A DNA stretch of 64,000 bases from Myrica gale (lineage: Eukaryota; Streptophyta; Magnoliopsida; Fagales; Myricaceae). The notes under the pieces are model-generated. The model worked only from the letters and a program-made list of their open reading frames with translations. It did not search any database and had not been told where the DNA came from. How positions within the stretch are numbered: the stretch's first letter is position 1; each line of letters opens with the position of its first letter. The position numbers and the translations under genes are program-made. Where the stretch lies: positions 19,243,752 through 19,307,751 of the forward strand of contig OZ005619.1 in the NCBI GenBank assembly GCA_963930655.1. The letters are read 5' to 3'. Of this stretch, positions 55,225 through 64,000 are shown piece after piece.

Positions 55225-57267
55225 ATGGAAGAGACTTCAACAAGTACTCCTAATAATGAGACTCCCAAGACTGTGATTGATATTAAAGATGAGTTGGATG
55301 GGTTGCATATTGATCTTGATGACGATAACCCTAGTATTAATACTGCTCCTAGTCAACCTTTTGCTAAAATGAAAGAGTCTAGAGATTCTTCATTACTATG
55401 AGAATATTTTACAAAGGTTGAGGGTTTGTCTGCTCATTCACCTAAAGCTGCTTGTAACTATTGGGGGAGACAATATTATTGTCATTATAAGAGAAATAGA
55501 ACTTCATCGATGATAACCCACTTGGAGAATCAGTGTAAAAAATATCCTTATCGGTTTGAGGTAGCTGATAAAAATCAGCCCACATTGAGCTTTGATAAGA
55601 AACCTGGGGGGAGGGGAATAGTTCTAGTTCTATGATCATACATAGGTATAATGCTGAGGACCTTCGACAAGCAATTGTTGAGTTTGTTATTGGTGATGAA
55701 CACCCATTTAGAGTTGTTAAGGGTCGCTAGTTTTGAAGGCTTTTGAAGAAGTTTGAAACCTAAATTTCAGATGTCATCTCGTATGACGGTTGCTAGGGAT
55801 TGTTTCAAGATCTACAATGTAGAGAAAACAAAGTTGAAAATCTTTGAATCAACTTTCTAGTAAAGTTTGTCTCACTACCGACACTTAGACTTCTAATCAA
55901 AACTTGAATTATATGTGTCTCATTGCACACTTCATTAATGATGATTGAAAATTGCACAAGAGAATTATCAACTTTCTTTTGGTTGCTAGTCATAAAGGAG
56001 ATACATTTAGAATGAATAATGAGGCATGTCTTCTTGAGTGGGGTATTGCTAGTAAGTTTTTTACTGTCACGGTTGATAATGATTTTTCAAATGATGTTGC
56101 ACTTGAATTTTTGAAGAGACGCTTGAAACTCAACATCGCCCTTGATAGGCAATTTCTTCATATGAGGTGTTGTGCCCATATTTTGAACCTTGTAGTGAAT
56201 GAGGGATTGAAAAAATATGATGAGTCTATCATAAGGGTGCGCAATGCAGTGAGGTATGTGAGATCTTCTCCAGCTAGGATGAATAGGTTTAAGAGATGTA
56301 TTGGAAAACATAACATAGAATGTAAGGCTATGTTGTGTCTTGATGTTGTCGCAAGATGTAATTCTACTTATCTGATGTTGGAGAAAGCAGGGAAATATGA
56401 AAAGGTCTTTGACCGGCTCCATGATGAGGATCCTCTATACAAGAGCTACTTTACTGAAGGTGTCAGTGAGTCACTGCAGTTGGGACCTCCTGAGATGTTG
56501 GATTGGGAGAAAGTTAGCGTATTTGTTCAATTTTTAGAGTTGTTTTATGAGGCTACTATACAGTTTTTAGGATCGTCATATGTGACTGCAAATATCTACT
56601 TTCAAGATATTTGTATTATCCAGGAGAATATTAGTGAGTTGGAAAGTGGTAATCATATTTTGAAAAATATGGCAACGAGCATGAAGAGAAAATATGATAA
56701 GCATTAGGGGATATCTTCCAAAATGAATATGTTGTTGTTTTATTATTGTGGTGCTTGATCCAAGGTATAAGCTGACTACTTTAGAGCTTTGGTTCAAGCA
56801 AAACTATCCAATTGATGAGGGGATGTAATGCTCGCCTTTATGAAAAATGTGTTTGACCGATTGTGTGTGGAGTATACTGATAAGTTTGGTACTGTGGAAC
56901 CAACACCTCAAGCTTCTCTTCCTACACATAACGTTGGGGAGGGTAATCAAACTCGCAGATTAAAGTTGGCTCGCATCCTTGAAAGGCTTGAAGAATCTAC
57001 ATCTACGGGTGATGGCAAATCAAAGGTGGAACATTATTTGACTGATGGTCGTGAGGTAAGAATTGAGGAATTCAATATTTTACAGTGGTGGAAGTCCAAT
57101 GCATCTAAGTATCCTATTCATGCTCGCATGACTCGGGATGTTATGGCTATCCCAATTTTACAGTATCTTCTGAATCCGCTTTTAGCACTCGAGGACGTGT
57201 TCTAGACCTTTATCGGAGTTCATTGGCTCCTCGAACAGTGGAGACCCTCATATGTGCACAAAATTGA
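55225..57267 (+). pseudogene. hAT transposase, inactivated
   Basis: Begins METSTSTPNNETPKT-like text at 55225. A BED-type finger follows (KAACNYWGRQYYCHY ... HLENQC) in which the second Cys of CX2C is Trp at 55462-55464. The catalytic region keeps LTTDT, FLLVASHKGDTF, FTVTVDNDFSNDVA, HMRCCAHILNLVVNEGL and NSTYLMLEKA; the C-terminal hATC dimerisation part keeps FNILQWWKSNASKYPI and MTRDVMAIPIL. Stops at 55399, 55886, 55946 and 57265 fall where relatives have Trp. Frameshifts near 55605-55790, 56705 and 57165 also break it. Plant relatives (RICESLEEPER/Tag-like) are about 650-700 residues in one frame. Not functional. Confidence 0.9.
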
Positions 57268-58162
57268 ATAGGGGAAGACTCTATTGTTAATTATGAGTTA
57301 GAGGAAAATGTAGAGAAATATGAAGAAGAAGCAAATATTTTAATTTATCTGGTCAATTATAATTTATATTTATGTATATTTTCACTTACTTTGATTTGTT
57401 ATTTATTTTCAACAGTGGAGACCCTTGGGTCGTCCAAGAAGCACCCAGTTGACGATTAAATGTAGTGGAAGTTGAAATATTTGAAACTTGTTCTAATTTT
57501 AATATTTTTGGTTGTTGTAATTCTTACTGTAGTATTTACTTTTGGCGATTGGAACGGTGGTTCCATTTTGGGTTTGAGCATTGCAATGTACTATCTGTGA
57601 AGTGGACTGTATAGGCTTCACAATTGGATTTATGTGTTTGGAGTAAGGTTATTTTGAAAAATAGCTTTTTGAAAAATAGGAATAGGGCACTTTCATTCTA
57701 CAAGCAGAAATCCAGTTTTCTGCAACTAATTATTGGAAAAATAGCATGTTGTTAACTACTTAACTGTTATTTATTAGGACCCGTGCATATTGCATAGGTA
57801 CAAAAACTGAAAGAAGCAAAAAATTGATTTATTTGTCTTAAAATGTGAACTATATGAAAAAAGAGGGTAAGTTTGGGCCACCGAATGGGCTGAACAAATA
57901 AAGATTTGGGCTTAAAAAAATAAAAATAATTTAGGCCACCGAATTAGGCTTTAAAGGACTGCAAAATTTGGGCACATTTATTGGGCCCAACCGACCAAAC
58001 TGGGCTGACCCCCGAGCCTGGTCGGTCGGGCCAGTTCTCCCAACCGACGGTTCGACTATCGGTTCGGTTTTTTGTTTAGGTCCAAAATCGAACTGAATGG
58101 TCGGTTGTTCAGCCCTAGAACTAGCATATAGATCTTCTGGTCATAAAAAGTTGATTGGGACA

Positions 58163-58578
58163 TAAATATTGGGGAAATTACATTTTTTTCATCTACAAAC
58201 TACTGAGGTAGTGACACATTGCACCCTAAACTACCATCTTTAAGACATTGCACGCTGTAACTACCAATGTTAGTCACTTTGCACCCTAAACTATCCACTT
58301 TGACATATTACACCCTCCAACTACTAATATTAAATACTTTGCACCCTCCATTGATAATAATACCCCCGTAAAATTAATGAATTAACACAATATTTTCGAT
58401 ATATGCAAAATCGGTCAATGATATTATCGTCATTTTAGTCTAAAAAATTGACAAAGGGTGTAAAATGTCAAAAATTAGTAGTTATAATGAGTAATGTATC
58501 AAAACTGGTAATTTAGGGTGCAAAGTGCAAAACCTTTTATAATTTATGGGTGAGAAATGTATTTTTCTCTAAATATTG
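58163..58578. mobile_element. MITE, Mutator-like, with 9-bp target duplication
   Basis: Element about 58172-58569 (398 bp), bounded by TAAATATTG at 58163-58171 and 58570-58578 (10 bases if the next G is counted). Ends are imperfect inverted repeats (GGGAAATTACATTTTTTTC against GAGAAAAATACATTTCTC). Inside, TTGCACCCTAAACTA-type segments recur about every 50-60 bases in both halves, in inverted arrangement. Confidence 0.75.
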
Positions 58579-58951
58579 GAAATCGACAAATTGACCACTT
58601 AGCTCTTTACTCTGTATTCCTCCAATAATGCAAACAACTTTTTGGCATATAAAGACGTATGAAACATATTTTTCAACAGAGAAGGTATGTTCATGTGACT
58701 CCCAATCAAGTTGCATACGTGAAGTTATTTGCCTCAGCAAAGGAGAAAAAGACATGGATATAAAATAAGATCGACATCTCATATCTGATGATGTTTGCTT
58801 CTGTCGAATTCCAAACCCCCCCACCCCAACCCAAAAAAAATAAAAAGGGGGTTTTGTGTTAATGCAGATTTTAGAAACTCCTATAAGCGGTAAGCCGTTC
58901 AATGACCAAATTTGATCACACTGGGAAACATTGAAACCCAATTTCACCTTT
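58579..58951. other. Spacer between two MITEs
   Basis: No gene seen. Short C/A-rich tract near 58816-58845. Confidence 0.4.
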
Positions 58952-59519
58952 ATCCGTTCTAGGGCTGAACAAAACCGGACCGCAGACCGGACCGGACCGG
59001 AAAACCGGACCGGATTTGCGATCCGGTCCGGTTTTAATTTTTTTAATGCGGTCCGGTCCGGACCGGATTGAAGGACCGCATTTATACGGTCCGGTCCGGG
59101 TCACACAATTATGAAATGCGGTCCGGACCGGACCGGACCGCATTTCATAAATTTTTTTAATTTTTTTTAATTTTTATCTCTGCATTGCGCAGAGTGCACT
59201 GCGCAGTGTGCGTGCACTGCGCAGTGCACGCGCACTGCGCAGTCAAATCAATATTTTTTTAATTTTTTTTTAAAAAAATTAAATACGCACTGAACCACTT
59301 AAAAAAGTGGTCCGTTTAGGTGTTCCAGATTTTTAAATCATTAGTTCGAGATTTTTAATTTTTTTTAAAAAAATTAATCCGGTCTGGACTACTTAAAAAA
59401 GTGGTCCAGACCGGACCGCATTTCATAAAACCGGACCGGACCACTTATAAGTGGTCCGGTCCGGTTCTTTAATATGAAGAAACCGGAAATGCGGTCCGAT
59501 TTTCAGCCCTAATCGGTTC
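58952..59519. mobile_element. Non-autonomous hAT element rich in CCGGACC motifs
   Basis: Element 58960-59511 (552 bp): left TAGGGCTGAACA and right, read in reverse, TAGGGCTGAAAATCGG. Flanks ATCCGTTC (58952-58959) and ATCGGTTC (59512-59519) are an 8-bp target duplication with one change. Both halves are packed with CCGGACC/GGTCCGG motifs that can fold on each other. The middle has a palindromic CACTGCGCAGTG cluster. No coding capacity. Its ends match those of the 4.2-kb hAT element at 53912. Confidence 0.9.
59182..59242. repeat. Palindromic GCACTGCGCAGTGC cluster
   Basis: Four or more CTGCGCAG-type units in about 60 bases, each self-complementary, inside the CCGG-rich hAT element. Confidence 0.85.
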
Positions 59520-59988
59520 CCATCAGTCGCTCATTCATTTGTCTTCTGCAAGACGCGGTATTGAACAGTCTCTTTGGCATCACTGAAAGGGGTTTCGATC
59601 AATAAGGAAACGATAAGAACGTACGATTTTCCAAGATTTTGATTGTGGGGTTGGGTTTAGCCCTGCTTAGGGCTTCCCCCATGTACATGGTCCTTTTCAC
59701 CTGAAGAGCAGGGCTTTTGTCATGATGACTTAAATTGGCAGATGAAATCTCGAACTTAGACGCAAAGATGAGCTACAAATTGGTCCCCCTTTCTTTTTCT
59801 GAGCTGTAGTTGGTCCGTTTATTAGTGTAGGAAACTTGCAACCAACTGTTGCCACTGAATTTGCTGCTTGACTCAAAAAGGAATACGTTCGCGTTTATGA
59901 TTTCTAAAACCCCCGTAGTTAAGAATCCTTAAGATATGGAGTCATGTGGCATTGTAGTATAGCATTGGTTGGGGTGAAAGGATTATGT
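59520..59988. other. Spacer, nothing recognised
   Basis: No gene or element ends seen. Confidence 0.4.
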
Positions 59989-60192
59989 GCAAATAAGAAT
60001 TGTGCAAAATCATGCAAAGTTGTGATTTAAAATTAAATCTAATGTTCCAAAGCTTATTAAGTTATTTAATGAGCCAAACCAAGATTAGGTCATACCACTT
60101 CATTAAATGATTTGACCAACCTTAGAACGTTGGATTTATTTCTTTAAATCACAGCTGTTTTTTTGCATGATTTTGCACAATTTATCTTTACT
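59989..60192. mobile_element. Foldback MITE
   Basis: Left AATTGTGCAAAATCATGCAA and right, read in reverse, AATTGTGCAAAATCATGCAA are identical. The inverted similarity continues through TGTGATTTAAA and ATAAATCYAAYGTTC. About 200 bp. The exact ends and target duplication are unclear. Confidence 0.75.
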
Positions 60193-60389
60193 CAAAATCT
60201 GTTTTTGTAGTTGAGATATCCGCTAAAAGGGATCATGACCACCTTCTGTCCAAATCCGGGACTCAGCTAATGCATTGCATATATATGGATTCATTTCGCG
60301 ACAACATTATTAGGGTTTTAACCTTTTTTTTGGGGGGGGGGGGTTGGGTTAAGTTTTTTACTTGCATGCTTATTTACATCATCATAATT

Positions 60390-60560
60390 GGGGATGTTTG
60401 TTTACCGAAATTTTGGAGAATATTCTCAAAATTTTGAGAATCTTTTGAACGTTGAAGTTTTTTGGGATTTGTGACAAGTTTGAAAATTATGTGTAAAAGT
60501 TAAAAATTTTAAAATATGTTTGATTGGTTTGAATTTTTGGACAAATAAACATACCCAATT
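60390..60560. mobile_element. Probable MITE
   Basis: Left GGGGATGTTTGTTTACCGAA and right, in reverse, TGGGTATGTTTATTTGTCCA form imperfect inverted ends around an AT-rich core. Flanks share only AATT, so class is uncertain. Confidence 0.5.
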
Positions 60561-61205
60561 ATCAGTCTTAGGGCTCTGTGTAATCAACAGACCCAAAAAC
60601 AATTACCTTCTAAGTCGTAAACTAGCAGTGAATAACTTAAAAATATTCATGATCATCCAGCGTTTATCATGATTTGCAAGATCCTTTGGATAACTTCCAC
60701 TCAAAGTGATGGGGCCACCTATCACTTGCAGTCAAAATTGAAAAAACGAAACACACGCCTGCAAGCGTGCTGACATGATAGGAGTTAATTATTTGGTCTT
60801 TCACTCGACTTAAAGAGTAGGAAATGTTTGCATTCGGCTGATATGAATCATATGATTGAGAGGATGAGTATTAATATTCGGGGTCGTGATTGTGAGAGTG
60901 TCTAGAATTTTTTTTATTGTAATTTCAGTGCGACTGATTTTCCTCGTTGTCAGAAAGAAAATAGGACGCTGTTTTTCTATCTATGTACTTGGGTCTGTTG
61001 TTTTTGTTTTTGCAAGATTTGATTGAAAAATGTATGGCTATGGCTGGCTGCACCTCACTCTCTCTCTGACCGTGCACTTCTCGAAGCAGACGACTAATTC
61101 CATTTACAGGGGTCCTGGCATCCACACCGGTGGGTTCCATGAAGGCTTTGGCTGATACTGTATGACAAATCATTAGTTGGCTTGTTAAACTTCTTTATTG
61201 GTTGT
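60561..61205. other. Intergenic, nothing recognised
   Basis: No gene seen. The minus-strand open frame at 60925-61173 (82 residues) resembles nothing known to me. Confidence 0.4.
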
Positions 61206-61488
61206 GAACTATCATTCATCTTAAAATTTTAAATTGATATTAATAAAAAAAATTTATTATTTGAATTATATTCTCTAATATTCTTCATCATGTGTGAGTC
61301 GGATTCTCCTTTAATTGAGAGACCTAACACGTGTAATATTTAATTGAAATTGAGATAAAATGCAAAGTCAGGTGTTGAACTTGAAACATTGGCTTTGATA
61401 CCATATGAAATTTTCACTCATCCTAAAAACTTAAGTTGATAGAAATAGTAAGATTTTATTATTTGAATTATATTCTCTAACACTGCTT
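61206..61488 (-). mobile_element. Very small TRIM-like LTR element
   Basis: Two ~75-80-bp direct repeats (about 61206-61282 and 61408-61488). On the minus strand they read TRTTAGAGAATATAATTCAA and end TTCA. Just inside the right copy, on the minus strand, TGGTATCAAAGCC (61404-61392) matches the Met-tRNA primer site. The internal region is only ~110 bp. No target duplication found. Confidence 0.6.
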
Positions 61489-64000
61489 AACAAAACCTAA
61501 CAACTTGTTTGTGGGTGGATTAGACTCGAACCTATTTTCTTGACCAAAATCTTTTGACTTCTGACTTTGGTGCATAACACGTTGGCCATGCTTTGATCTG
61601 ATATTAGAATATGACAATGCCATTATGGCCCAGAAACGGCACCTAATGGCATTCACAAGCACATCGAATCGAGACAATTTTTCAAAGCGAGTTTGGGCCA
61701 GCCACTTTTAGATTGCCATCATGTTATCTTTGAAACAAAATAGACATATAATCAAGGTACCATTAGCTTGAGTTTGTCTTCCCCCATGTGGATTGCTACT
61801 AGGTAACTATCAATTATGTTTTTGTTCTTCGTAGAGAAGAAACGATGTTCAAAATTGTAGGTCCAAAGACAAGCCATGGCCAAGCATGTGGGGGATCCAC
61901 AGCTTGAAGAGTTTCCATCACTATTAGTATCAGCCCCACATATCTGCTTGCTTGCCTGGTAGATCTCCGGCAATTCCAGTGGCCACAATGGTGTTCCCTA
62001 CTTCTGTCGGAGGGGTCACAAGGTTGTTCTTTTCCCAATCCGAACAGTCCTCCTGCTGCAAATGATACTGGATTAGGGTTCCTTTCCCTTTCATTGTATG
62101 CTAACTGACTTCACCCTCATGATTGCAGCAGCCACTAAACAAAACTGGGATTCATACGTTTGAATGTTTCATTCCCGTTAGATGTCCAAAGCTGCTATTA
62201 ATAAAACTGGCTCTGGGTGAACAATTCTGTAAACAAAGAGTGAACCTGAAACTTCGTTTAGACCCTAGAATATACCTAGAGGGGATGAATAGGTATTTAA
62301 AAAAATTTAAACAAGACTTTCTATCAATCACTGAAAAACAGAGTCAATTAATACTTTCAGAACCCATGCTATTGCACACAGTTTCTTGTATGACTTCTCG
62401 GCTCATTTGAGTTGCCTTAGGGATTCATATTGAGCACTCAGGGTAAGCCATTCAAAAGGTCAAACCTAAAAGGAGAGTGAAATTCACCCTGGTTTGCTTT
62501 TTGTCCACTGATTCTGGTGGCCTTATTTGTGAATCTCTAATTACAATTATAGTTCGGTTTAGGCTTAATCACCCTATAGGCTCATGTGGTTTTAGCTTTT
62601 AACATTTTATTCCCTGAGATACTGATTTCAACAGTAAGGTTCTTGAGGTACACTTTCCAAACAAATTGGTTCTTTCATTCAATTGCCATTAGCCATCTAA
62701 CGAAATAGTGCCAACATGGTCTGTTGGTGCCAACTCAGCGCTAATTAGAGGCTGCAAAATGATTCCTGCGTAGCTTTTAGCTCTCTATCCATTGAGAAGG
62801 TCAATAATTTCTCACATGGCATCTTGTTCGGTTCCTCCAATATAATATGTGAAGTATGTTAGAAGTATAGTGGAGTTTGTTAAAAATCACATGGCAACCC
62901 ACATGCACTCTCTTTCTTCTTCTCCCACTCAACCAATCTCATCTCCCAATCAATCATTTGGCACTTGCAGCTCAACAATTTAGCCTTCAGATTTTTATTT
63001 TTCTTCTTACAAGTATAGAAATGGATGTCTATACACTGCACCATTCACTAGAAAACAGCCATAAATCCCATCAACCCATAATTTATTTTATCATCCTGTA
63101 TTTCTGCATTTTATTGTCGTTATCCTCCTCTATCTGTTTTCTAACAAAAAAACAAATAATTGAGAGAAGCCAAGAAAGGCAAGCAATTAACTAAAAGGGT
63201 TTTACCATATATGGCATCAGTATAACTGCAAATAACCTCTCTTTTGTAATGATCAGCAGCCTGCATGGCCCATTTGTTTGTCTCTTTCCCCCAGCAGAAG
63301 AGAAGTTCCTGTGACAAATGAATTTATAAATTTATAACTTGAAAGAAATATGTGATGATGGATTTGGTAGATTTTGCTATGTGGGGTACATCGCCAAAAA
63401 ATATTATAAGATGTTATTTTTTGCCTTTTTCTTATTAAATCGGCTTCAATCATTTTGGATGTCGCCTCTTGCTATCTCAAGATTCTAACTCTTGAATGAA
63501 GAACCGAAACCAATATCTCTCAAGGAAATGAAATAGAAAAATTAGGGCACGGATTTACTGCAGTTCGGGTGACAGAGACGCGCCCGAAAAATTAAGCTTA
63601 CAAGTGGTTGCTTCAATTTTCGAGAGTGCAAGATCGATTCTGTACTTGTAATGTATAAAAGGACTTTATGTTATCATAACTTCGTGTAAGGAAGAAATTC
63701 TTGAATTTAATAATAAGTTTAATGATAGTAATTATTTCTCAATCTTACTTAGTTTTCTGTCCGAATTACATGATTTATTTATTTTATCTATTTTCTTTTA
63801 AATTATACGATAAAAAATTACAGAAAATAATCTTATTGTCATGAAAATGAGATCCGAGCTTTGAGATTGTACCATTCTCAAGTCTCGCGATAACATACAA
63901 CAAATAAACCTCGAACACACGGCTAGGGAAACATATTAAAGTAACATATTAATAATTTGAGACCCTACAGAAGTTGTCGTAAGTGACAACATGTCATTAC
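61489..64000. other. Intergenic, nothing firmly recognised
   Basis: About 2.5 kb with no recognised gene, RNA or bounded element. Text near 62560-62700 resembles decayed foldback MITE sequence without clear ends. Confidence 0.45.

Larger units (their letters stand above)
53912..58117 (+). mobile_element. hAT DNA transposon, 4.2 kb, decayed
   Basis: Terminal inverted repeats TAGGGCTGAACAA at both ends. Flanks AAACTAGC (53904-53911) and GAACTAGC (58118-58125) are an 8-bp target duplication with one change, the hAT hallmark. Both subterminal regions (about 53920-54100 and 57870-58110) are crowded with GGGCCGA/TCGGCCC-like and ACCGAA motifs, the expected transposase-binding zone. The transposase gene in the middle is inactivated. 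Confidence 0.93.

Noticed and set aside
60925..61173. 82-residue minus-strand frame (MICHTVSAKAFMEP...)
   Set aside because: Composition is mildly protein-like but there is no recognised domain, splice context or neighbour support.
61752..62038. Overlapping minus-strand frames of 74 and 78 residues
   Set aside because: Two different overlapping frames, neither resembling a family; treated as chance.

Overview
This is a window of nuclear DNA from a flowering plant, almost certainly a eudicot. The signs are spliced genes with GT-AG introns, plant-only families (OVATE, DYW-type PPR, OBERON-type PHD, DUF1677, LEA D-34), AT-rich intergenic DNA, and plant-type Copia, hAT, Mutator-like and TRIM elements. 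I cannot name the species. All homology calls rest on recognising protein sequence; no search was run.

Layout. 0.6-1.3 kb: OVATE family gene (-). 3.0-5.0 kb: internally deleted Copia element. 6.1-7.5 kb: LEA D-34 (seed maturation) gene (-), broken by a Mutator-like MITE and a frameshift. 9.5-11.1 kb: glyoxalase-like gene (-) with lesions. 12.5-14.8 kb: DYW PPR gene matching LOI1/MEF11 (-). 15.75-16.55 kb: TSR2-like gene (+), probably shortened. 17.3-18.1 kb: tandem repeats and two tRNA-Gly(GCC) copies (-). 21.3-24.4 kb: OBERON-like PHD gene (+). 26.8-27.5 kb: membrane-anchored HSP20-like gene (-). 28.2-30.5 kb: thirteen-copy satellite of about 184 bp. 31.5-32.9 kb: small LTR pieces and a foldback MITE. 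34.7-43.3 kb: conserved unknown gene (-) whose first intron holds a 4.7-kb Copia element (38.1-42.85 kb). 43.8-46.8 kb: second DYW PPR gene (+). 47.5-48.8 kb: membrane protein gene (-). 52.0-52.3 kb: DUF1677 gene (-). 53.6-61.5 kb: transposon-rich stretch with a SINE, a 4.2-kb hAT element and several MITEs. No gene is recognised beyond about 52.4 kb except a doubtful short frame.

The gene set is notable as a group. From memory, its members resemble genes in two duplicated Arabidopsis blocks, At4g14819-At4g14860 (DUF1677, PPR, HSP20-like, LOI1, OFP11) and At3g22490-At3g22540 (LEA D-34, TSR2, HSP20-like, DUF1677). Here they sit interleaved in one block, as expected for an unfractionated ancestral order.

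The genes do not form a pathway. The two PPR proteins probably act in organelle RNA editing, TSR2 in 40S ribosome maturation, the OVATE and OBERON-like proteins in nuclear regulation, and LEA D-34 in seed desiccation tolerance. Several genes carry single-base lesions (LEA, glyoxalase, the 34.7-43.3 kb gene, perhaps TSR2) beside fully open neighbours, so true decay and sequence error must both be kept in mind.
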